Part shown: positions 47,036-56,700 of the stretch, piece after piece
How the letters are laid out: every line of letters starts with the position of its first letter
Position numbering within the stretch: the stretch's first letter is position 1
NCBI GenBank assembly: GCA_039654915.1
Contig: CM077594.1
Span: 13,825,001 to 13,889,000, forward strand
Reading direction: 5' to 3'
Length of the DNA: 64,000 bases
Source of the DNA: Aquilaria yunnanensis
Taxonomy: Eukaryota; Streptophyta; Magnoliopsida; Malvales; Thymelaeaceae
Made by a program: the position numbers and the translations under genes
The notes under the pieces: generated by a model
Told to the model about the DNA's origin: nothing
Seen by the model: the letters and a program-made list of their open reading frames with translations, nothing else
Databases searched by the model: none

Positions 47036-47545
47036 ATGCCTAATCAAATATTCACTAGTAGAATGACTTTGTTAATAGAAAATCAGTTCAAAATAACAAC
47101 AATCGTTTTGGTTGACTCGAGAGCTGATCGAAATTGCATCAAAGAAGGAATCGTTCCGCATCAGTATTTGGACAAGTCCTTTGATTCAATTACTGCTGCC
47201 ATTAAAGAAACCATCCTGATAAGATTTAAACTGACAAATGTTGATGTGTGTAATGAAGACATTTGCATAAAACAACATTTTATAGTTCCAAATATGAATA
47301 AAAAAATAATCTTCGGAACCCTATTCTTTGATGCAATAATGCCCTTCAAGATAAGTATGAATGAGATTTCTACCAAAAAATTTGGTAAGAAAATTATGTT
47401 TGAATTTACTGAGCCACCAAAAAGATCTTTGCTTGAAGAACTTAACATAGATCCAGGAAGGAAACAGAATGTTCTAATGTGTCTCCAGGATGAAGTAAAA
47501 CACAAAAATGTTGAAGGAAAATTGGAAAATAAAAAATTAAAATAG
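47036..47545 (+). pseudogene. Viral aspartic protease
   Basis: A 169-codon open frame. The active-site motif, normally Asp-Ser/Thr-Gly-Ala, reads DSRAD here, so Gly is replaced by Arg. Downstream, IIFGTLFFDAIMPF matches the C-terminal strand of retropepsins. The altered site argues against activity. Confidence 0.8.
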
Positions 47546-48425
47546 AAAATATAAAATTTTAAAATAGTTTTTTAAAAAAGAATTTGTGCTGATATTCCAA
47601 ATGCTTTTTGGCAAAGGAAAATACACATTGTAAGTCTCTCTTATGAACCAGACTTCAATGAGAAAAATATCCCGACAAGATGCAGAATGGTCTAGATGAA
47701 CGAAGAATTAACGACTCATTGCAGAAAATAAATCCAAGATTTATTGGACAATAAGTTAATCAGAAATAGTTCATTACCATGAATCTGTTATGCCTTTTAT
47801 GTGAATAAAAATTCAGAAATTGAAAGAGGTGTTCCAAGACTAGTATTTAATTGCAAACCTCTAAACAAAGCTCTCAGATGGATTAGGTATCCAATACCTA
47901 ACAAGAAAGATTTACTATCCAGGCTTCACAATGCCATAATATTTTCAAATTTTGACATGAAGTTAGGATATTGGCAGATCCAAATCGCTAAAAGAAGATA
48001 AGTATAAAACAGAATTCAATGTTCCATTCGGTAACTATGAATGGAATGTTATGCCTTTTGGCTTAAAGAACGCCCTGTCAAAATGCCAAAAAATTATGAA
48101 TCAAATTTTTAATCCCTATAATTCTTTCACTATTGTTTACATTGATGATGTACTTGTTTTCTCTCAATCAATTGATCAGTGCTGGAAACACTTACATGAG
48201 TTCATAAAAATAGTTGCAAAAGTATGGTTAGTTGTTTCGGCAAAGAAAATGGAATTGTTCCGAACGAAAATTAGATTTTTGGGTCATGTAATTTTGAAAT
48301 AAACAATTGAGCCAATCAACAGGTCAATCAGCTTTGCTGAGAAATTCCCTGATGAAATTAGGGATAAGAAACAATTGCAATGATTTTTTAGAAGTCTCAA
48401 TTATTTTGTTGATTTTTACAAAGAT
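47546..48425 (+). pseudogene. Viral reverse transcriptase
   Basis: Conserved blocks are present: LVFNCKPLN, FSNFDMKLGYWQI, MPFGLKNA and the catalytic YIDD at 48,138-48,149, followed by the LGHVI block. The type (YIDDVLVFS) is that of plant caulimovirids rather than Ty3/gypsy. At least one frameshift (near 48,000) and several stops interrupt it. Confidence 0.88.
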
Positions 48426-48930
48426 TTGGCTAAAAATTGTAAACATTTGTTTGACCGCCTTAAGAACATTCCTCCAGAATGGGGACAAGAACAAACTAAA
48501 GCAATTCAAATTGTGAAAAGAAAAATAAAAGAAATTTCTTATGTTAATATTCCAAATCCAGAAGCTTTTAAAATTGTGGAAACAGGCGCCAATAATATTG
48601 GCTATGAAGGAATATTAAAACAGAAAATTGGTGACAAAGAACAATTTGTTAAATTCACCTTGGGAGTCTGGAATCAAGCATAGAAAAGTTATGCCACAAT
48701 TAAAATTTTTTTTGGTAATAGTCCATTGTGTGACCAAGTTTGAGGAAGATCTTCTCAATAAGAAGTTTTTAATTAGAGTCGATTGTAAAGCAGATAAGGG
48801 TGTCTTGCTTAAAGATGTCAAAGATTTAGCTTCCAAGCAAATTTTTGCCTACTGGCAAGCCATTTTATCTGCTTTTGACTTTCACATTGAATATATTACT
48901 GGAGAAACAAATTTTCTTCCTGATTCTTGA
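48426..48930 (+). pseudogene. Viral RNase H
   Basis: Follows the reverse transcriptase in two open pieces (48,426-48,683 and 48,628-48,930), with a stop at about 48,682. Blocks for the first acidic residue (ETGANNIGYEGILKQ) and the C-terminal part (FDFHIEYITGETNFLPDS) are visible; the last Asp-Ser usually leads to the ORF end. Confidence 0.8.
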
Positions 48931-49041
48931 CTAGAGAATTTTTGTTGGTTAGAGACAATAGAAAAGAATTTGGCCCAAAAAAAGTTGGCCTAGGCCTAGA
49001 AAGACAAATCTATTCTCTGTCAAGAACCCGCAGACGAAAGG

Positions 49042-50290
49042 ATGGAGGAGGAGGCCTGTTACCAAATGGACCTAGAATTGACCAGGGTTATCCTGGCCCA
49101 ATACCATTTTTCACTAGAAATATCAGAGAAAGATGATAAGTTTTTCCAAGAAATAACTCGTAAAAAGATAAAATCAGAGGCAGAACCGTATAAGAAAAAA
49201 AGCTGGAATTCAAAAAAAAAAATCCTTAGAAAATGAATAATCAAAAGAACATTTCTGTAAAGCCTCAAGACATATCACTATATAATTTGGGTATACCAAC
49301 TGTATTGCAGGAAATTGAAATAAAATGTTTATTTTCTCCAGAAAACAAAGATTTCAAACATTTTTTAGAAAATTGAATTGGTAGACAAGTACTAGTCTGA
49401 CCCCCAGAATCCTCAGTGGCAATTACAGCCATTCCTAATTTTTTGAGTTAATATTCCAAGAATCCGATTTGGTTGAATTTGAACATAAATCGAGAAGAAC
49501 TAAAGTCTTTTATAAAAATAATGATGGGGAGACCAAGGAAAAATTTATCATAGAACTCGAAATTTTCTCTTTCAAAATTTTAAAAGTATGGACATTCGAA
49601 GAATGGGGAGTTCCATTTGGACGAAAGAGAATCTTGACTAGAGAGAAATATGAAAATACCATATACTCATATTGGGATTATGTTATTACTTGGGACGAAG
49701 TATTCCATATCCAGAATAAGGATCACCAACATTCATGGATGGTCCTTTTCAAAATCAGGCAAAGAAGATTCCCTAACTGATTCTATAACTGGTATGCTGG
49801 AAAAGACCTATACAGATACTATTTCCCAAAACAAATTATGAAGTCCTTTGAAGGGTTTTGTATGTACCAAGAACAGTTCCTCAGGCAAGGATAACAAGTG
49901 CCATTCCCAGATTTCTACATTATGGTAATGAATCATGTCCCTCGGATTCTTCAATGGCACTATGAAAAACAAGTGGTAGATTTTGAATCCTATTTTACCC
50001 AATGCTTAGAATGAGTGTGGAAAGTTAAATGGTGAGACAAATGCATTTTAAATCAGTATTTGCCTGAAAATATTTCATTTGATAAAATTGACATAATTGA
50101 AGAAGAAGAAAATCCATATGAGGATTTCTTCGATGTAATGCTTAATCAATTTTATCAAGGAGGACAATTCAGAGATAACCAAATTCTTATGACTATAGTG
50201 AAAGAAATAATTCTCAAATCAGCCTAGAAGCAATTGATCCAGAAAAGATAAGAAGACATTGGATCATCATCCAACGAGAATGACAAAGTA
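49042..50290 (+). pseudogene. Viral ORF2 (function unknown)
   Basis: After RNase H a second coding region starts around 49,042-49,232 and continues, with frame changes and stops, to about 50,285. The clearest open stretch is 103 codons at 49,469-49,780, rich in aromatic and Trp-containing segments. An ORF of unknown function at this place is typical of florendoviruses. Confidence 0.6.
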
Positions 50291-50299
50291 GGACCCCAG

Positions 50300-50480
50300 C
50301 AAAAGGAACGTCAGTAATGATGAAAGCATCCAGCCAGCTGTCCAATAAGTGTCGGCAGAATTATTTTCCAAAATAATGACACACTATTTGGTGGCCCTAG
50401 ATTCCCTCAAAGCCTGATTGGAGGAAGCTAACCAGCCTTATCCTTGAAGGCTCTAGACTTCTGCGTATTTAAGGGAGCTC
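50300..50480 (+). promoter_or_regulatory. Pararetroviral promoter
   Basis: An ACGTCA bZIP-type motif at 50,308-50,313 and a TATA box, TATTTAAGG at 50,466-50,474, lie just after ORF2, the position of the full-length RNA promoter in this family. An AATAAA at about 50,504 is a likely polyadenylation signal a short way past the start site, again as in caulimovirids. Confidence 0.65.
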
Positions 50481-51350
50481 TATTCCCTAGTCTAGGCATC
50501 CGATAATAAACTCTCTCTTAAAATTTCTCTCTCTCTCTCTCCCCTGTTCATGTGCTGAACAACCTTTCTTCCATTGTAAATTAACACCCAATTCGTTTTA
50601 ATTTTAGTCAATTAACTACAAAATGACTTATTTTTATTTTTACATCTTTTTTACTTGAAACTAATTTTAATTAAAAGCCAATATTAAGTAGCTGCAATAA
50701 TCAATTAAAAATATAATTTTTATAATCTTACTAAATTTTTATGAATTTTTCTAGTTTCAAGCCTTAAAAAAGAAAAATTCATAAAAATTTAACAACATCC
50801 TAAAAATTTACTTTCAAATTGATTATTGCATCTACATAACATTGGCTTTCTAGTGAAATTGGTTTCAGGTAAAAAAGATGTAAAAGTAAAAAAAAGTTAG
50901 TTGACTTTAGACAAAACGAATTGACCCTAAGTATTAGAGTGCTCGTGTGCTTGTAAGTCTGCACTGGTGAACTTTGGATTTTTGGTTCATCATTTCAAGT
51001 CTGTAATCGTGTAGTAAACTGGTATTCACCAGTTCTCTGTAAGTACATGTTTCAATAAAGTTTGAATGCATGTTTCAATGTGTTCTATGTTCTTTCTTGT
51101 TCATAACCAAGTTAAAATTCATCTAACGAAGAGTTAAGTAAACCCTGGGCAATATTAGTATTAGAGCCATGTTAATGTTTTAAGTACATGGTATATTGGC
51201 TGAAAACTGTCTCATACCCGCTTTTGAGCAGCTTCACCTAGCGAAGAAGATCTGGCTGAGTAACAACACCTCGTGCCATGTTCTCAAGAAAATTACATGT
51301 TTTCAAAAGAAAGATCATTCTTTGTAACTTTTAAGAAAGTTTAAAGAAAA
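50480..51350 (+). other. Viral leader with primer-binding site
   Basis: The leader contains a CT tract (50,526-50,541) and a foldback: a segment at about 50,580-50,760 pairs with one at about 50,800-50,940 around an AT-rich centre, as in the stable stem of caulimovirid leaders. TAGTATTAGAGCCATGTTA at 51,156-51,174 matches the tRNA-Met primer-binding site, TGGTATCAGAGCC, with a few changes. The viral sequence fades out by about 51,350. Confidence 0.65.
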
Positions 51351-52099
51351 GAAAGAAAAAAGGCACTTTCATACAGGTTGGGTATTTTAAAATGGTCCTT
51401 AAATTCAAAAGATAAAAGAGTAGAGCACCGTAGCCCAAGCACAAAGGATATAAGGGGACCACACAACTCCAGGATAATGGTGGTACGCTTTAAAGAATTT
51501 GGGTTGTCGTGACACATTCAAAAATAAAGAGAGTTCGACGAATTTATCCTAAATCAATAATGTTGTTACATGGGAGTGTGTATATATTAATTAGGTGTTC
51601 GGAGATCTGCAATAATTTTGATGGGACCAAGAACGAACATATCCGACTTGATCTAGGAAAATGGTATAATTATGAGATTGGTCCCTAATATATAGCACTA
51701 TGACGTTTTGCAGCTTTTGCTCCTGAAACGTTTTTGGATGACACCTCAATTCGTACCTTGCCTTGCTCAGAAACATGCCCATAACAAAAGAATGATACAA
51801 TTCTCAAATGCCTTCATGATATATCATGCTTTGACTTTTTGGTCATCAACTTTAGACTTCCTTAATTTGCAAGTGTTTGTCCTTATGATTCGCGAATATT
51901 GCTTCCTCAATATGAAGCCCCTGAATAACGAATTGTTACACCAGGCATTGTTGATCCACCTAGCATGCTATAAGAAAGTTGGGCCATAAATGAACAGTAA
52001 CACTATGACGTTTTAGTCCAAAATTTTTCTTCGTGACAATTAACCTTCTCAATTCGCAACAAAAGTTTGAATAGTATCTGGTTTAATACAGAAATATAT
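51351..52099. other. Intergenic DNA with a repeat shared with 52.76-52.92 kb
   Basis: No gene. The segment around 51,895-51,990 (GCTTCCTCAATATGAAGCCC and following) resembles 52,840-52,925 (GCTTCCTCACAATTGAGCCC), so a degenerate direct repeat flanks the foldback at 52.1-52.76 kb. Confidence 0.4.
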
Positions 52100-52765
52100 T
52101 AAAATTTTGATATAAGACCAGAGATGCCATGCTTTGATTGTTTTCAGCAAAAATATCAAATTTACCATTAAAGTTTTGGGTTGAGAGCATATATGCCATT
52201 ATAGTTTTTTTTAAACCTAATCTCCCATTAATGTTTTAAAACGGGTCGGATATGTCATTGAAGTTTTAAATTAAGAATGGATATGCCACTGATCATTAAA
52301 AATCTAACGAAACATGTTAAAAAGCCAACAAAAAAGGTTAAAAATAATAAATTTTAAAATTTTAAGGTGATAATGCAAGTTTTAACAAACTTCAAAGACT
52401 TTTTATAATTAATCTCTCTCTCTCTCTAATGTTAGTGAGGAGATTAGATAGTAAAGATAGGGATGGTGGAGATAGGGTTGGGGCGCTGATAACGGAAACA
52501 GCAATAAGTCTGAAACGCTAATAACAGATATCAGATAATCTTTTGGCAAAAATCTCAAAGGTTTTAATATTTTTTGAAAGATAAATAATAACCCCAAGAT
52601 TTCAAAACTTGTTATTTTTATCTTTTTTCGTTATTTTTCTAACTGGCAATGGCATATTCGGCCTATTTAAAACATTAGTGGGAGATTGGACCCAAAAAAA
52701 CTATAGTGGCAAATCTGCTCCTAATCGAAAACATTAGTTGCAAATTTGATAGTTCTGCCATTTTT
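52100..52765. repeat. Foldback (MITE-like) element
   Basis: Inner and outer arms pair: AAATTTACCATTAAAGTTTT, CTCCCATTAATGTTTTAAA and GCATATATGCCATTATAGTT on the left mirror AAAACATTAGTTGCAAATTT, TTTAAAACATTAGTGGGAG and AACTATAGTGGCAAATCTGC on the right. Non-coding. Confidence 0.65.
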
Positions 52766-53332
52766 TCTCCTAAAATTTTTCTATTTTGCAATTGAACCCC
52801 TAGATTTTTAAGTATTTATCTTCCTAGTCCAAAAGGATTGCTTCCTCACAATTGAGCCCCTAAACAACATATTATTGCAACAACACGTGACTATTCACCT
52901 AGTAGCGATATAAATCCCACTTTTTCAAAATGTTCGATGATTGAGTGGATCATCCCATCTATGTTTGGATGGTCTATTAAATCAGATGATACAAATACCA
53001 AGTGAGAAATCAACCAAATTACTTAGACAAGTTGTCATATTCAAGAAAAGTACTTATGCTGCAAAGGTACAATAAGTACATAATTTCCATAATTTTTTTT
53101 CCAAACATTATTTGGAAGTTTTTTCGCTATGCTTATATTGAACATAAGTTCAAATCTTGAATGTCCATCATTGCCAAACAGGATGATAAACATGAACCAT
53201 AAAGGGCTTCTTTGCTGCATTTTGCACTTAATGGACCTGTTACAATAACGTATATAGCTCGTGGACCAAAATAGCCATATACTCTTCTTATCCAAACTTT
53301 TTGCACTTCGGAGAAAGCGAAGTTGAAGAGGG
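52766..53332. other. Spacer upstream of PDK1
   Basis: No gene or promoter motif I can defend. Contains the right copy of the degenerate direct repeat noted at 51.9 kb. Confidence 0.4.
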
Positions 53333-53692
53333 ATGGTTAGACCAACGAGCGAGCATGAGCATCCTCCGAAGTCTGAACCGAAAGCCGATCTCCATACATT
53401 TCTCTCCTCCATCCCATCGCTATCGAATACCCAATTCCGTCTTCCTTCGCTTGATCCCCAATCTGTCACCTTTCTAGGGTTTCGGGATCTTAAAGCTGAT
53501 CGCCCCCTGATTTTCGACACATACCCCCCATTTATAATGTGCAGGGAATCTCTCACTTTTTCTTTTCCTTGTCACGGAATATAAAGCAAGGGGATCAAAC
53601 CAATCCCATTCCGTTTCTTTTTCACTCTTTGACTGAGGATTAGAGCGCCCTCTTGTTCCCAAGGTTTCTAGGAGCGAAATATGGCTCCTTTT

Positions 53693-53726
<34 letters not shown>

Positions 53727-53780
53727 GGGGGGGGGGGGCAGTAAAGAGGGTGTTATGTAGGGTGGTTTGAGGAGAGAGAA
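53333..53780 (+). promoter_or_regulatory. PDK1 promoter/5' leader region
   Basis: Moderately GC-rich sequence with a (GA)n tract at 53,694-53,722 and a run of 14 G at 53,725-53,738, typical of plant 5' leaders. An 83-codon plus-strand frame starts at 53,333 and ends at 53,584. It is Pro/Ser-rich; I do not recognise it, and it may be a chance upstream frame. Confidence 0.4.
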
Positions 53781-56700
53781 ATGCTGGCGATGGAGAAGGA
53801 ATTCGATTCCAAGCTTACGATTGCCGACGGTAATTCTTCGACCCGTAGCAAAGATGTGGCGCCGGCTAAGAACTTTTCCTTCAGGGCTCCCCAGGAGAAT
53901 TTCACCATCCAGGATTTTGAATTGGGCAAGATCTATGGCGTTGGTTCTTATTCAAAGGTGTATTTTATTGTTCTTTTAATTTGGAGTTTCTCGTTTGGAT
54001 TTGGAATTTTCTCGGTTGGTTCGGCTTGTTTCTTTACGGTATTTGGTACCTCCAAATTACTGGCGATTTCCTGAGCCTCAGGTGTTGGTCAATTTGTTGA
54101 ATGTGATTTTGCGTCTGAAAGAAAAATGATCGTGGGATGATTGGCCAGAAGAAATGGGTAGGAGGGATTTGACTTCTAGGATTTCGTTTTCTTATTTTGC
54201 TGCCAAAAACTATGTATTATACAATTTCCTGGCCAGAAGGAGTGGGTAGGACGGATTTAACTTTTTCCGTCTCATTAAAGAACAGTTCCAGCTCTAAGAC
54301 AATCTGTTCTTCCTCTCGTTTATATATGTTGTAGGGCAATTAGCACACACGTCTAACTTCTGTTCTGCGCTTATGGTCTGCTCCGTTTGATGTCCAATTA
54401 AGCGGTCTCCTCATTGATGTGGTTTGATTGATCATATTGGTAGTTTTGCAGTCTTTATACATTTAATTAGGCGGTCTGGGAAAGGGGACAAGAAAAATAA
54501 AGCTTTGCTTGGGCATTGACCAATGGCTAATATTCCTGACTTAAACAAACAGTAAACTAATTTCTTTTATATATAAAAAAGGAAACGGAGTATGCCAAAT
54601 ACACTACCATTTAGGATCAAAGGGGATCGGTTAAGGAAAAAGAAGCTCATAAAGGATTGTAATTATGCTTCCACCTTCGACTGCTTACTTGCTCAGAATT
54701 TCCTATTATTGGTGGCACAGGTTGTGAGGGCAAAGAAGAAGGACACGGGGACTGTGTATGCATTGAAGATCATGGATAAAAAGTTCATCACTAAGGAAAA
54801 CAAAACATCTTATGTGAAACTGGAAAGGATAGTGCTTGATCAACTAGACCATCCTGGCATTGTGCGGCTATTTTTTACATTTCAGGATGCATTTTCACTC
54901 TGTAGGTATTCTTTTTCTTTTTTTAACTTTTAAGGATGTTTGATCAGCTTTCAACAGTTATTTTTGTTAATTATGACTTTACATTTGCTGGATATGGGAT
55001 GGAAGGGTTAAATTCTTATAGATTCAATAATGTGCAGTAAGTAAATAAGATTGAAGAAAAAGCATATGTAGCTAAAGCAGTAGTTACCTCTTTCTTATTT
55101 GTTGCTCGATTTAATTTTTTGTGTGACTTTATTCTGTTCAAATTTTATTTTTCAAGATATGGCACTTGAATCTTGTGAAGGCGGGGAACTTTTTGACCAG
55201 ATAACTAGAGTAAGTTACTCTGTTCTTTTTCTTCATTTAATATTTTTTTTCTTTTATTGATAAAGGAGTAGTTATCGATACCCTTTTAATCCTTCTAATT
55301 TGTATTCTAACATTTCTCTTTTTTTTTTTTTCCCTTTTTTCTTTGATCATCCAAATAAAGCAAAATTTGTTAAAAGAAAAAACAAAAAGGTGCAGGAAAA
55401 AGGTTTCTGACCCTAAGCAACAGACAGGCAAAGTAAAAAGGGATAGAAACACCATAAAAGAGAAGAAGCAGATCATCCGAATAGGGACTACAGCAACTGA
55501 AAGAGAGAAATAACAGTACACTCCCCCTAAATAGTAAAATTAAACAAATGTGAAAGTTATTCATATGATTGCAATCAGTAGTAACGAGCTCTGAAAACTG
55601 GTGCCAGAAGTGATTTTATGGAGATATATGTTTAATAAGTATTTGATGATAATCAAGTTTGTTCTATGAGGATCTGTTTTACAGATGCTGTCTGTAGATC
55701 TTGTCTAGCAATAGTACATCCTTATTACTATGTAGGTACCTAGGTACTCGTAGAATGTACTTTGAAGCACTTCAATAGAGAAGCTATCTCTATTATTCCC
55801 CAACAGAGTTTTGGGTAGGTTGGAGGAAGAGGAACAAGACAGCTTTGGAAGGGTGGTGATACTTTTAAACATCATACAACCAACTGAGCAAAGATGGTTG
55901 GAAGCTTATTAGATTGTTGTGGCTTACAGTAAGATTTTTCATCAATGACATAAGTGATTTTGGGAGTGTGTCCTTTGGTGCATTAACTGTGTTTCAGATT
56001 GACACCCATTTCTTGCCCCAATCTTCATTTATGTTTACGTTTAAAGGAAAAGGAATTGCCAAAAAGAACTTACGTAGATATTTTTCATATTCTGAAAATA
56101 CTTGGTTGTTTGTCGGTGAAAAGCAATTTAAATCTAATGATGTAGCTTATGAACTTTTCCCTTATATTCAAGTGGTGTGTTTGGAACTTCTACCAGTTGT
56201 GTAAGGTATATGGTCGCGTTTTATTTTTTATTTTATGTAGAAAGGTCATCTGCAAGAGGATGAAGCTAGATTCTATGCTGCTGAAGTTGTAGATGCGCTC
56301 GAATACATACATAGTATGGGTTTGATACATCGAGATATTAAGGTATTAAATAGTTGCATGAATGTTTAAATGGTTAACCTGGCACTTGTAGAAATAAAAA
56401 CTAAAGGATCTCACATTGCAGCCAGAGAATCTACTGCTTACTGCTGATGGGCATATCAAGATAGCTGATTTTGGGAGTGTGAAGCCCATCCAGGGTAGTA
56501 GAATTACTGTCCTTCCTAATGCTGCCTCAGGTATGATTTCCAAGTAGCCGGAGGCTCTATGAAATTTAGTTTAATTTGGTCGAAGCTAATTGAAATTTCT
56601 GTTTTACTGTCCAGATGATAAGGCATGCACTTTTGTGGGTACAGCAGCTTACGTTCCTCCAGAAGTCCTTAATTCTTCTCCAGCAACATTTGGGTAAGGG

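Larger units (their letters stand above)
34985..51350 (+). mobile_element. Endogenous pararetrovirus (Caulimoviridae, florendovirus-like), with two nested insertions
   Basis: Viral domains appear in order on one strand: movement protein, coat protein with zinc knuckle, aspartic protease, reverse transcriptase and RNase H in the first reading frame; then a second reading frame; then promoter, leader and a tRNA-Met primer-binding site. The layout with one large ORF1 and a separate ORF2 fits florendoviruses. Two elements interrupt ORF1: a TIR element (about 35,848-36,630) and an Athila-like retrotransposon (37,077-44,518). Net viral length is about 8.1 kb. Many stops and altered catalytic residues show it is defective. 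Outer edges are approximate. Confidence 0.85.

Noticed and set aside
44576..50290. Ty3/gypsy retrotransposon as the source of the plus-strand reverse transcriptase
   Set aside because: No LTRs flank it, no integrase follows RNase H, and the movement and coat protein regions, promoter position and tRNA-Met site fit a caulimovirid.
53041..53556. 171-codon minus-strand frame upstream of PDK1
   Set aside because: No recognisable motif; it overlaps the PDK1 leader region in antisense and has no start context or splice partners I can support.
53333..53584. 83-codon plus-strand frame as a separate gene
   Set aside because: Composition is gene-like but no family is recognised and it ends well before PDK1; kept only as a note in the leader entry.
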